From Sphingobium sp. SCG-1 (lineage in GTDB: Bacteria > Pseudomonadota > Alphaproteobacteria > Sphingomonadales > Sphingomonadaceae), in NCBI RefSeq assembly GCF_002953135.1, contig NZ_CP026372.1, positions 4,212,308-4,276,307 on the forward strand: a DNA stretch of 64,000 nucleotides, in the 5' to 3' direction. Shown in pieces: positions 8,623 through 16,828 of this stretch; position 1 is the first letter of the stretch, and each line of letters starts with the position of its first letter. The position numbers and the translations under genes were made by a program. The notes beneath the pieces were generated by a model that saw nothing but the letters and a program-made list of their open reading frames with translations, did no database searches and was not told the origin of the DNA.

Positions 8623-9003
8623 TTAGCCCTTGCAGCTCTGCGCGCTTTTGCCGGGAACAGTGATGGTGACTGGGCTGCCGCTGCCGCTGACTTCATAGCC
8701 GCCTTCGGCCTTGAGAGCGCCACCGGCTTCGGCAGCGACCAGCTTGGTCGGCGCGCCGTTCTTTTCGAGGCGCAGGTTGGCCGTCTTGTCGTCGGACAGG
8801 AAGTCGACGAAAATCAAGCTGTTGTCCTTGCAGCGATACTGCTTGCTGGCCTTGACGGAAGGAGGAAGTTCGACCGGGCCGGCATTGGCGACTTGCTCGG
8901 CCATCGGGTCGGCAGGGCCGCCCACGACTTCGGGTTCAGACTTGCTGCAAGCGGAAAGAGAAACCAGTGCAGCGGCGGCGAGGAGGGGGATATGATGTTT
9001 CAT
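8623..9003 (-). CDS. Putative lipoprotein with MliC-like (C-type lysozyme inhibitor) domain
   Basis: A 126-residue exported lipoprotein. The N-terminus MKHHIPLLAAAALVSLSAC ends in a lipobox (LSAC, acylated cysteine at residue 19). The C-terminal half has the MliC pattern: YRCKDNSLIFVDF at the start, a hydrophobic strand NLRLEKNG, GGYEVSGSG, and a final SCKG whose cysteine would pair with that of YRCKD. MliC proteins inhibit host-type lysozymes in the periplasm, but many environmental homologues have unproven roles. The ATG at 9003 follows a good AGGAGG-type site, which excludes the longer in-frame start. Confidence 0.7.
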   Translation of the reverse strand: MKHHIPLLAAAALVSLSACSKSEPEVVGGPADPMAEQVANAGPVELPPSVKASKQYRCKDNSLIFVDFLSDDKTANLRLEKNGAPTKLVAAEAGGALKAEGGYEVSGSGSPVTITVPGKSAQSCKG

Positions 9004-9206
9004 GACGGAACCTCCTTGTGCAGATGCAACATGGAGCGTCAACGGAAAAATAAGAATAATTCGCATGTGCCTGTTGCGGAATGGAACGCTCGATTCGTTA
9101 CAGTCTGCAGGCCTATTTTGCGGTGAAGGATGGCGAGGTCTTGGCGACATCCCCAAGGGAGTAGCTGTCGGACTTGACCATGCCCCCTCCCCTCGTCATT
9201 GCTGCC

Positions 9207-9467
9207 ATGATGGAGCCTGATACTACAGATACCGATCGCTTGGCCGCGCTGTCGTTCGAAGACGCCTTGCGAGAGCTTGAGGCCATCGTCCGGAAACTGG
9301 AAAGCGGCGACGCGCCGCTCGAGGAGTCGATTACTCTATATACGCGGGGCGAGGCTCTCCGCGCGCAATGCACGCGCAGGCTCGCCGATGCCGAAGCAAA
9401 GATCCAGAAGCTCACCTTGAATCAGGCGGGCGACGTGAGCGGGGCGCAGCCCTTCGACGCCGGTTGA
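9207..9467 (+). CDS. xseB: Exodeoxyribonuclease VII small subunit
   Basis: The product contains the conserved core SFEDALRELEAIVRKLESG and LEESITLYTRGEALR, typical of XseB, the small helical subunit that joins XseA in degrading single-stranded DNA. The length of 86 residues is normal. The start is uncertain: ATG codons at 9180, 9207 and 9210 and a TTG at 9174 are all in frame, and none has a strong ribosome binding site. ispA follows 23 bases after the stop codon and is probably in the same operon. Confidence 0.92.
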   Translation: MMEPDTTDTDRLAALSFEDALRELEAIVRKLESGDAPLEESITLYTRGEALRAQCTRRLADAEAKIQKLTLNQAGDVSGAQPFDAG

Positions 9468-9490
9468 ACCACGACGTGCAGGGGGCGGTG

Positions 9491-10399
9491 GTGGACACGA
9501 ACGGCGATAGCGGAGACATTCTGGCCGCGGCGGTACGTGAGACCAGTCATGCGATCGATGCAGCGTTCGATCAACTATTGCCCGTCCCCGACGATGCGCG
9601 CGCGCGACTGTATGACGCAATGCGACATGCGGCGATCGGTGGGGGCAAGCGGATGCGTCCGCTGCTCGTCAGAGCGACTGGGGCGTTGTTCAACGTTTCG
9701 ATGGAATCGCTGGTTCGCGTCGGCCTCGCAGTAGAATGCATTCACGTCTACTCTTTAGTGCATGACGACCTGCCTGCGATGGACGATGACGATCTCCGCC
9801 GGGGCAAGCCGACTGTGCACAAAGCGTTTGACGATGCGACGGCCATTCTTGCAGGCGATTGCCTGCACGACTTGGCATTCGAGGTTCTGGTCGACCCGCG
9901 CACGTACGCCGATCCCTTCGTGCGCTGTGAATTGGTCCAAGCACTGGCGGCATCGAGTGGGCCGTCCGGTATGGCGGGCGGGCAGATGATGGATCTCGAA
10001 GCGGAAAAGTCGGGATTCGATCTGCCCACGGTGACGCGGCTCCAGCAATTGAAGACCGGCGCGCTTATCGGCTTCTGTGTCGAAGCGGGTGCGATCCTCG
10101 GTCGCATTCCGCCCGAAGGTCGCACGAGCCTGCATGGATACGCCCGTGATATCGGCCTTGCCTTCCAGATTGCCGACGATCTGCTCGATGTAGAGGGAGA
10201 CGCAGCTCTGGCAGGCAAGGCGCTGGGCAAAGACGCAGCCGCGGGCAAAGAAACCTTTGTCTCATTATTGGGCATCGACCGTGCACGCGAGCAGGCACGA
10301 CTGCTAGTCGATCAGGCGAAAGCGCATCTGCATGGCTATGGTGCTGAAGCGAATCTGCTGCGCGCAATTGCGGACTATGTTGTGGAGAGGGACCGATGA
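9491..10399 (+). CDS. ispA: Farnesyl diphosphate synthase-type polyprenyl synthetase
   Basis: A 302-residue trans-prenyltransferase that condenses IPP with DMAPP and GPP to form farnesyl diphosphate, the precursor of quinones, undecaprenol and carotenoids. The first aspartate-rich motif is HDDLPAMDDDDLRRGKPT (residues 91-108), and the second is FQIADDLLDVEGD. GGGKRMRPLL is the substrate-binding segment. The start is taken as GTG 9491, preceded by a G-rich site, because it gives the family length; GTG 9488 is an alternative. It overlaps coaD by 4 bases (ATGA). Confidence 0.93.
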   Translation: MDTNGDSGDILAAAVRETSHAIDAAFDQLLPVPDDARARLYDAMRHAAIGGGKRMRPLLVRATGALFNVSMESLVRVGLAVECIHVYSLVHDDLPAMDDDDLRRGKPTVHKAFDDATAILAGDCLHDLAFEVLVDPRTYADPFVRCELVQALAASSGPSGMAGGQMMDLEAEKSGFDLPTVTRLQQLKTGALIGFCVEAGAILGRIPPEGRTSLHGYARDIGLAFQIADDLLDVEGDAALAGKALGKDAAAGKETFVSLLGIDRAREQARLLVDQAKAHLHGYGAEANLLRAIADYVVERDR

Positions 10400-10914
10400 G
10401 TGAAGCGCGGCCAGCACGGGTAGGTGTGTATCCTGGCACGTTCGACCCCGTGACTTTGGGACATATGGACATCATCCGCCGTGGTGCGAAGCTGGTGGAC
10501 CGGCTCGTCATCGGCGTCACCACCAACCCCAGCAAGTCGCCTATGTTCACGCTCGACGAGCGGATGCAGATGGTGAAGCGCGAATGTGCCGATATCGACT
10601 CCGAGATACACGTGGTGGCGTTCGACGCGCTGTTGATGACATTTGCCGAACGCGAAGGGGCGAGCGTCATTATCCGGGGCCTCCGCGCGGTGGCGGACTT
10701 CGAATATGAGTATCAGATGGCCGGCATGAACCAGCAGATCAATGCGTCGATAGAGACGGTGTTCCTGATGGCGGATGTCTCGCTGCAACCGATCGCCAGC
10801 CGCCTGGTGAAGGAGATCGCCCTGTTCGGCGGTCCCATTCATAAATTCGTGAGCGCAAAGGTTTGCGAGGAAGTCGCCGAGCGCGTAGAGCGCCTCGGTC
10901 GAAAGGGTTCCTGA
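10396..10914 (+). CDS. coaD: Phosphopantetheine adenylyltransferase
   Basis: CoaD transfers AMP from ATP to 4'-phosphopantetheine, the penultimate step of coenzyme A synthesis. The 172-residue product opens with GVYPGTFDPVTLGHMDII, which contains the nucleotidyl-transferase TFDPxTxGH motif. It also has IIRGLRAVADFEYE and the late PIASRLVKEIA segment. It overlaps ispA by 4 bases, indicating translational coupling. The cyclophilin gene follows on the same strand after an 87-base gap. Confidence 0.96.
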   Translation: MSEARPARVGVYPGTFDPVTLGHMDIIRRGAKLVDRLVIGVTTNPSKSPMFTLDERMQMVKRECADIDSEIHVVAFDALLMTFAEREGASVIIRGLRAVADFEYEYQMAGMNQQINASIETVFLMADVSLQPIASRLVKEIALFGGPIHKFVSAKVCEEVAERVERLGRKGS

Positions 10915-11001
10915 GCGGTCGCTCATGGTCCGTTCATATCATCATTCCTAACCGCGGGGCATTGCGGGCAGATGCAATCCTCTGCTGGAGACGAGGCGAT
11001 C

Positions 11002-11751
11002 ATGGCGTTGTATAAGAGTTTCAGGACGATGTGCGCGGCGGGTACGATGATGCTCGCATTGGCGGTCGCTTCGCCTGCAATGGCACAAGGCGGTGGCGGG
11101 GGCCGTGCCGACGAGCTTAAGAAGGCTGAGTCGGCCGCAATCGCCGCCGAAAATGCCAAGAAGCTGGGTCAGCACGGCGTTCAGAAGATCCCGCCTGCCG
11201 TGGTCCCGGTCGAGGCCGAAAATGTATGGGATCTCGATCTGTCGACTGGCGGTCGCGTGCGTATCCAGTTGCGTCCCGACATTGCGCCCAATCATGTCGA
11301 GCGGATCAAGACGCTGACGCGCCAGGGCTTTTACAACGGCCTCAAATTTCATCGCGTGATCCCCGGTTTCATGGCGCAGGGCGGCGATCCCAAGGGTGAC
11401 GGCACCGGTGGGTCGAGCCTTCCGGACCTGAAGGCCGAATTCAACGTGATGCCGCATCTGCGCGGCACCGTATCGATGGCGCGCGCGGCGAGCGAGGACA
11501 GTGCAAACAGCCAGTTCTTCGTCGTCCTGCTGCCCCGCATGCAACTTGACAAGAAGTACACCGTGTTTGGCCGCGTGATCGAAGGCATGCAATATGTCGA
11601 CAGCATTGCGCAGGGCGAACCCCCGGCGAACCCGTCCGTGATTGTGCAGGCATCGATCGAGAGTGATGGCAAGCCGCGCCCGGCCGTGTTGCCCCAACCT
11701 GCACCCACAGTTCCCAGCGCTGCCGAATTGAACGCGCCGATCAAGAAGTAA
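11002..11751 (+). CDS. Exported peptidyl-prolyl cis-trans isomerase, cyclophilin type
   Basis: A 249-residue protein with a signal peptide (hydrophobic MMLALAVASPAMAQG, cleaved after AMA or AMAQ) and a cyclophilin domain: VERIKTLTRQGFYNGLKFHRVIPGFMAQGGDP, then NSQFFVVL and YTVFGRVIEGM. It should speed proline isomerisation of proteins folding in the periplasm. A low-complexity Gly/Lys/Ala stretch precedes the domain and a Pro-rich tail follows it. The ATG at 11002 was chosen since it gives a proper signal peptide; an upstream in-frame start at 10972 would spoil it. Confidence 0.92.
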   Translation: MALYKSFRTMCAAGTMMLALAVASPAMAQGGGGGRADELKKAESAAIAAENAKKLGQHGVQKIPPAVVPVEAENVWDLDLSTGGRVRIQLRPDIAPNHVERIKTLTRQGFYNGLKFHRVIPGFMAQGGDPKGDGTGGSSLPDLKAEFNVMPHLRGTVSMARAASEDSANSQFFVVLLPRMQLDKKYTVFGRVIEGMQYVDSIAQGEPPANPSVIVQASIESDGKPRPAVLPQPAPTVPSAAELNAPIKK

Positions 11752-11794
11752 ATGCTGGATCTGCGCGCCTGATGACGGCGCAGGATATGTACCG

Positions 11795-12826
11795 ATGCGC
11801 GTAGACCTTTTCGATTTCGATTTGCCGCCCGAACGGATCGCCCTTCGCCCGGCCGTACCGCGCGATGCTGCGCGTATGCTGGTTGTCGAAGGCGCGGAAG
11901 GTCTGCACGATCACCGCGTATCTGATCTTCCTTCTCTATTGCGCGCAGGCGATTGTCTTGTGTTCAACGATACGCGCGTCATTCCTGCACAGCTTGAAGG
12001 GACGCGTGGCGAGGCGCGCATCGGCGCTACCCTGCACAAGCGGTTAGGACTTCGGAGTTGGCAGGCCTTCGTTCGCAATGCCAAGCGCGTGCGGACCGGT
12101 GATCGCATTGATTTTGGTGCGGGCGTCGCCGCTATAGCAGGATCGCGCGATGCGGACGGCACGATTACGCTGGATTTCGAAGGCGATGAAGCCGTCGAAG
12201 TCTTGCTGGAGCGGGCCGGGCGGATGCCGCTGCCCCCTTATATCGCAGCCAAGCGTCCGACGGATGAAAAGGACCGCAGCGATTACCAAACCATGTTCGC
12301 GCGAGAGGACGGCGCCGTTGCCGCCCCCACTGCTGCCCTGCATTTCACGCATGGCCTGATCGAAGCACTTTCTCAGCGAGGTGTCCTAAGCGAGACGCTG
12401 ACCCTCCACGTCGGGGCGGGTACGTTCCTCCCGGTCAAGGTCGACGACACCGCCGAGCATCGTATGCACGCTGAATGGGGAAGGATCGAACCAGCAGCAG
12501 CGGACCGCTTGAACGCGGTGCGCGCCAATGGCGGACGCATCATCGCCGTGGGGACGACCAGCCTGCGCCTTCTGGAAAGCGCGGTGGATGCCGATGGCAT
12601 GATCCGCTCGTTCGCGGACGACACACGTATCTTCATCACGCCGGGATACCGTTTCCGTGCTGTGGACGGACTGATGACCAACTTCCATCTGCCCCGATCG
12701 ACGCTGTTCATGCTCGTTAGCGCCCTTATGGGACGCGAACGGATGCAGGGCGCCTACGCCCACGCTATCGCGCAAGGGTATCGGTTCTACAGCTACGGGG
12801 ATTCCAGTCTGCTGCTGCCAGGCTAA
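11795..12826 (+). CDS. queA: tRNA preQ1(34) S-adenosylmethionine ribosyltransferase-isomerase QueA
   Basis: QueA adds the ribosyl part of SAM to preQ1 in tRNA to form epoxyqueuosine, the step after Tgt in queuosine synthesis. The 343-residue product has the family start VDLFDFDLPPERIALRP, FNDTRVIPAQLEG, TAALHFTHGLI, LHVGAGTFLPVK and TNFHLPRSTLFMLVSA. Its stop overlaps the convergent GNAT gene by 4 bases. tgt, normally close by, is about 2.9 kb downstream on the same strand with two unrelated genes between. Confidence 0.97.
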   Translation: MRVDLFDFDLPPERIALRPAVPRDAARMLVVEGAEGLHDHRVSDLPSLLRAGDCLVFNDTRVIPAQLEGTRGEARIGATLHKRLGLRSWQAFVRNAKRVRTGDRIDFGAGVAAIAGSRDADGTITLDFEGDEAVEVLLERAGRMPLPPYIAAKRPTDEKDRSDYQTMFAREDGAVAAPTAALHFTHGLIEALSQRGVLSETLTLHVGAGTFLPVKVDDTAEHRMHAEWGRIEPAAADRLNAVRANGGRIIAVGTTSLRLLESAVDADGMIRSFADDTRIFITPGYRFRAVDGLMTNFHLPRSTLFMLVSALMGRERMQGAYAHAIAQGYRFYSYGDSSLLLPG

Positions 12827-13503
12827 CGCGCAACGATCTTGAGGTGCATGGATCGGCGGAACACGAAACCGAGAGACTCGTACAGTCGTATCGCCGACAG
12901 GTTGCTGGCATAGCAATGCAGGAAGGGCGTTTCGCCTAGGGCCAACATGTTTTGCGCCACGGCTCGCATCAATGCCGCCGCATAGCCTTTCCCGCGATGA
13001 TCGGGATGCGTGCACACGCCGCTGACTTCCGCATATCCAGGAAGCCGCATCCGCTCGCCGGCCATCGCCACCAGCCTTCCACCTTCCTTAACGCCTAGGA
13101 AGCGGCCAAGCTGATAGGTGCGCGCGGCGAAAGGGCCGGGCACGGTCAAATGAGCCAGCGCGATCATGTCCGGCGCGTCATCGGCGGTAAGTAGTACGAT
13201 TTCGGAAGAAGCTGGCGACACAGTGATAGTCGAAGCCGTCATCTGATGAAGCGTCGCTTCCCGGCGTATCTTCAGACCTGCCGGGAGGGCTGGCGGATCG
13301 GCTTCCACCAGCCACAACTCCTCCTCACCGGACAACAAGGATGAAAGCCTGGCGGCATTATGCGGCGAACCATCGACCGCAGCAGCAAAGGGACCAAAAT
13401 CGCCATGCAGCCGCATCGCGTAATGATCTCCCACGGCCATTGACGCCCAGCCCGATTGCAGCGCGGACCACACCGGTCGGTCAAGGGAGTGATGTTCTGT
13501 CAT
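12823..13503 (-). CDS. GNAT-family N-acetyltransferase
   Basis: The 226-residue product has an acetyl-CoA-binding GNAT core in its C-terminal half: EVSGVCTHPDHRGKGYAAALM carries the RxxGxA-type pyrophosphate loop, and NLSAIRLYESLGFVFRRSM is the typical final helix-strand. The N-terminal half is unrelated to common GNATs and may determine substrate, as in FR47-like proteins. The substrate is unknown. It converges with queA, overlapping its end by 4 bases, and its 5' end faces the GGDEF/EAL gene. Confidence 0.85.
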   Translation of the reverse strand: MTEHHSLDRPVWSALQSGWASMAVGDHYAMRLHGDFGPFAAAVDGSPHNAARLSSLLSGEEELWLVEADPPALPAGLKIRREATLHQMTASTITVSPASSEIVLLTADDAPDMIALAHLTVPGPFAARTYQLGRFLGVKEGGRLVAMAGERMRLPGYAEVSGVCTHPDHRGKGYAAALMRAVAQNMLALGETPFLHCYASNLSAIRLYESLGFVFRRSMHLKIVAR

Positions 13504-13660
13504 AGTCAGCCGGCATCATAATTGCGTCGGCGTAACAAAGGCAATGCCGGTTGCATCGTTGCGCTGCATATAATCGGTCCGGAACATGAGCTGCGGCCAA
13601 CAGAAATTTACGAAAAGACAATAGGTTCGCGTGCATGGAGGGTAAGAACGGAGCATCTGC

Positions 13661-15634
13661 TTGAGGCAACTGGCAAAGCATTGGCTAACACAGCTACTGG
13701 GTGTATCGGCGATCGACGCCGGTGCGCGAAGAAGCCTTGCTGCCTCGCTCACAGCGTCAACAGGCACAATAGCCCTAGGCGCCATCGTCAGCGTCACGCT
13801 CAGCTTTGTCATTGCCCGGCAGTCGCACGACTCCCTCCTCCTGACGCTCGTTGGCGGTTTCGCCTTTCTGTCGGCACTGCGAATCGGCCTCAGGTCATGT
13901 CTCAAGCCAGATCCCGATCCCCGCTCACGCTACAAAGAGAAATTGTTCGAGGCAGCTTCCTGGTCTTTTGCCGCGCTGACTGGCTTATTCACCTTTCTCA
14001 CGCTGACGCGCGTGGATGACGCAACACTGCACGTACCCGCCGTCGCGCTTGCAGCGGGTTACGCGAGTGCAACTGCTTGCCGCAACGCCGGTCGGATCAG
14101 GGTGCCGATCGGCCAGCCGTTGCTCTGCATCGTGCCAGCCGCTCTGGGATTGTGGATGGTAGGTGCACTTGCCTATCAACTGCTGGCGCTCGCGTTAGTA
14201 ATAATGCTCGTAGGACTTGTCGAAATCAGTGCAGGCACGCATCGCATCGTGGGGAACGCGTTACGAGAGGAGCATGAAAAGTCTCTGCTCGCGACGAAGT
14301 ACGAGCGGCTTGCCCGGTTCGACAGCCTGACGGGCGTCGAGAATCGGATGGCCATGCAGATTCGTCTGCGTGAGATATTCGAAAATAACCGTCGGAGCAG
14401 CGATGCTGTCGCGATTCTGTGGATGGATCTGGATAGATTCAAGGAAATCAATGACTCGATAGGACATCTCATTGGCGACTATTTGCTGTGCGCGGTGGCG
14501 GAGAAGCTGTCCGAAGCGCTCGATGGCCGCGGCCATGTCGCCCGGTTCGGGGGTGACGAGTTCATCCTGATCTGCCCTGGCGTCAATCGCGCTGGCGCGC
14601 AGGCCATCGCGGCCGACGTCCTCGACTACTTCAGGGACAGCTTTGAAATCGCCGAACATACGCTGTCCGTCACCGCTTCCATCGGCATAGCCGTTGCGCC
14701 ACAGGATGGACGCGACGTTGATGAGTTGATGCAGCACGCCGACATGGCGCTATACGAAGCCAAGGGAAGCGGCCGAAATCGCGCCACAAGTTTCACTTGG
14801 TCGATGAAGGACCGATTCAGCCGCATTCATGACCTGGAAACCGGCCTTCGCAAAGCGATCGCCAATCGGGAGTTCTCGCTCCAGTTTCAGCCGATCTTCG
14901 ACTACACTTCCGGCAAGGTGGTCGCCTGCGAAGCGCTGATCCGCTGGGTTCATCCCAAGCTCGGCTCCATTCAACCAAAGGAATTCATCCCGATCGCCGA
15001 GAACATCGGCATCATTACGGAGCTGACTGACTGGGTATTGGCCCACGCCTGCGCCGCAGCTCTCGATTGGCCCGAGGACATACGCCTCACCGTCAATATG
15101 TCGCCTGCACTGTTTCAGTCCACCGATTTGCCGCGCATGATTATCAGTCATCTGATGGCCACAGGGCTCCCCGCCCGGCGCCTTGAACTGGAGGTGACGG
15201 AAAACGTCTTTCTTGTCGACCAGCCCCGTACCAGCGCGATGTTGCTCGACTTGCGCAAGATCGGCTTGCGGCTGGCGCTCGACGATTTCGGGACAGGGTA
15301 TTCATCGCTCAGCTATTTGAGCGCCTATGCCTTCGACACTATCAAGGTCGACCAGAGTTTCATGCGCGACGTCCGAACCAGCGCAGAAAATCAGGCCGTC
15401 GTTCAATCGATCATCTTCCTCGCAGAGAAGCTCGGCATGGATACCGTGGCGGAGGGGATCGAGACGGAGGATCAGCAAGCTTATACCCGCGAAACGGGCT
15501 TCAACTTCGCACAGGGATTCCTGCTCTGCCAGCCGGTGCGTCGTGAGGAAATCGCCCGGCTGTTGCGCGAGGAGATGGAGATCGACACTCAGCGCAGCCG
15601 CCGCCCATCCAAGATAATGCGCCGGATCGCCTGA
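13661..15634 (+). CDS. Membrane-anchored GGDEF-EAL cyclic-di-GMP enzyme
   Basis: A 657-residue protein with about five to six N-terminal transmembrane segments (within residues 30-190), a GGDEF domain (RFGGDEF, GGDEF at residues 297-301) and an EAL domain (CEALIRW, EAL at 424-426, then DDFGTGYSSL and the late KLGMDTVAEGIE). Both catalytic signatures look intact, so the protein could make or break cyclic-di-GMP. The RxxD inhibitory site expected upstream of GGDEF is absent (RGHV instead). TTG at 13661 is used as start because it precedes the first membrane helix; no ATG is nearby in frame. Confidence 0.9.
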   Translation: MRQLAKHWLTQLLGVSAIDAGARRSLAASLTASTGTIALGAIVSVTLSFVIARQSHDSLLLTLVGGFAFLSALRIGLRSCLKPDPDPRSRYKEKLFEAASWSFAALTGLFTFLTLTRVDDATLHVPAVALAAGYASATACRNAGRIRVPIGQPLLCIVPAALGLWMVGALAYQLLALALVIMLVGLVEISAGTHRIVGNALREEHEKSLLATKYERLARFDSLTGVENRMAMQIRLREIFENNRRSSDAVAILWMDLDRFKEINDSIGHLIGDYLLCAVAEKLSEALDGRGHVARFGGDEFILICPGVNRAGAQAIAADVLDYFRDSFEIAEHTLSVTASIGIAVAPQDGRDVDELMQHADMALYEAKGSGRNRATSFTWSMKDRFSRIHDLETGLRKAIANREFSLQFQPIFDYTSGKVVACEALIRWVHPKLGSIQPKEFIPIAENIGIITELTDWVLAHACAAALDWPEDIRLTVNMSPALFQSTDLPRMIISHLMATGLPARRLELEVTENVFLVDQPRTSAMLLDLRKIGLRLALDDFGTGYSSLSYLSAYAFDTIKVDQSFMRDVRTSAENQAVVQSIIFLAEKLGMDTVAEGIETEDQQAYTRETGFNFAQGFLLCQPVRREEIARLLREEMEIDTQRSRRPSKIMRRIA

Positions 15635-15685
15635 CGCCTTTGGCAGGGGCTGACAAGCGGCTGGTAAAGCGCCTATTGGCCCCGC

Positions 15686-16828
15686 ATGACAACTCGACCG
15701 CGCTTCTCCTTCCATATTGCTGCCACTGACGGGAAAGCCAGGACAGGCACTCTCTCGATGCGCCGCGGCGATATCCGCACGCCCGCCTTCATGCCGGTCG
15801 GAACGGCGGCAACCGTAAAGGCGATGCGTCCGGCCGAAGTACGCGCTGCGGGTGCCGACATCATCCTGGGCAACACCTATCATCTGATGCTGCGTCCGGG
15901 CGCGGAACGCATGGCGCGGCTGGGCGGTTTGCATCGGTTCATGGGCTGGGACCGGCCGATCCTGACCGACAGCGGCGGCTATCAAGTGATGAGCCTTTCG
16001 GCATTGACGAAGATGAGCGAGCAGGGCGTCGCCTTTTCCAGCCACATTGACGGCTCAAAGCATATGCTGACGCCGGAGCGGTCGATGGAGATACAAAGGT
16101 TGCTGGGCAGCGACATCGTCATGGCGTTCGACGAATGCACCAAAAACAATGCGACGCGGGACGAAGCGGCATCATCGATGGAGCGGTCGATGCGATGGGC
16201 GCGCCGCTCCCGCGAAGGTTTCGATGCGGGTGAAGATCATGCGGAACGGTCCGCATTGTTTGGCATCCAGCAGGGTTCTCTCGACCAGGATCTGCGCCTG
16301 CGGTCCGCACAGCAGCTCATGGATATCGGCTTTGACGGCTATGCGGTAGGCGGGCTGGCCGTTGGCGAGGGGCAGGAGGCGATGTTCGCGACGCTCGACT
16401 TCGCGCCGGGTCAACTGCCTGCGGACCGGCCACGTTATCTGATGGGTGTCGGTAAGCCCGATGACATCGTGGGTGCGGTAGAACGCGGGATTGATATGTT
16501 CGATTGCGTGCTGCCCACTCGCTCAGGTCGCAATGGCCAGGCGTTTACCTGGACAGGTCCACTCAACATCCGCAATGCCCGTTTCGCTGAGGACCAGACA
16601 CCGTTGGACGGACGCTGTGAGTGTCCTGTGTGCATGACATGGAACCGCGCCTATCTGCATCATCTGGTGAAGGCAGGCGAAATGCTGGGTGCCATGCTGA
16701 TGACGCAGCATAACATCCACTTCTACCAGGCGCTGATGCAAGCCATGCGCGATGCCATAGCCGAAGGCGTGTTCACGCCATTCGCGCGGCAGTTCCGTGC
16801 GGACTATCTCGTCGGCAACCGCGCTTAA
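15686..16828 (+). CDS. tgt: Queuine/preQ1 tRNA-guanine transglycosylase
   Basis: Tgt exchanges guanine 34 of GUN-anticodon tRNAs for preQ1. The 380-residue product shows TPAFMPVGTAATVKAM, the active-site region LTDSGGYQVMSL, GGLAVGEG and the base-binding segment DCVLPTRSGRNGQAFT. The zinc site is CECPVC followed by HH. It works in the same pathway as queA at 11.8 kb. Its end overlaps the convergent phyP gene by 4 bases. Confidence 0.97.
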   Translation: MTTRPRFSFHIAATDGKARTGTLSMRRGDIRTPAFMPVGTAATVKAMRPAEVRAAGADIILGNTYHLMLRPGAERMARLGGLHRFMGWDRPILTDSGGYQVMSLSALTKMSEQGVAFSSHIDGSKHMLTPERSMEIQRLLGSDIVMAFDECTKNNATRDEAASSMERSMRWARRSREGFDAGEDHAERSALFGIQQGSLDQDLRLRSAQQLMDIGFDGYAVGGLAVGEGQEAMFATLDFAPGQLPADRPRYLMGVGKPDDIVGAVERGIDMFDCVLPTRSGRNGQAFTWTGPLNIRNARFAEDQTPLDGRCECPVCMTWNRAYLHHLVKAGEMLGAMLMTQHNIHFYQALMQAMRDAIAEGVFTPFARQFRADYLVGNRA

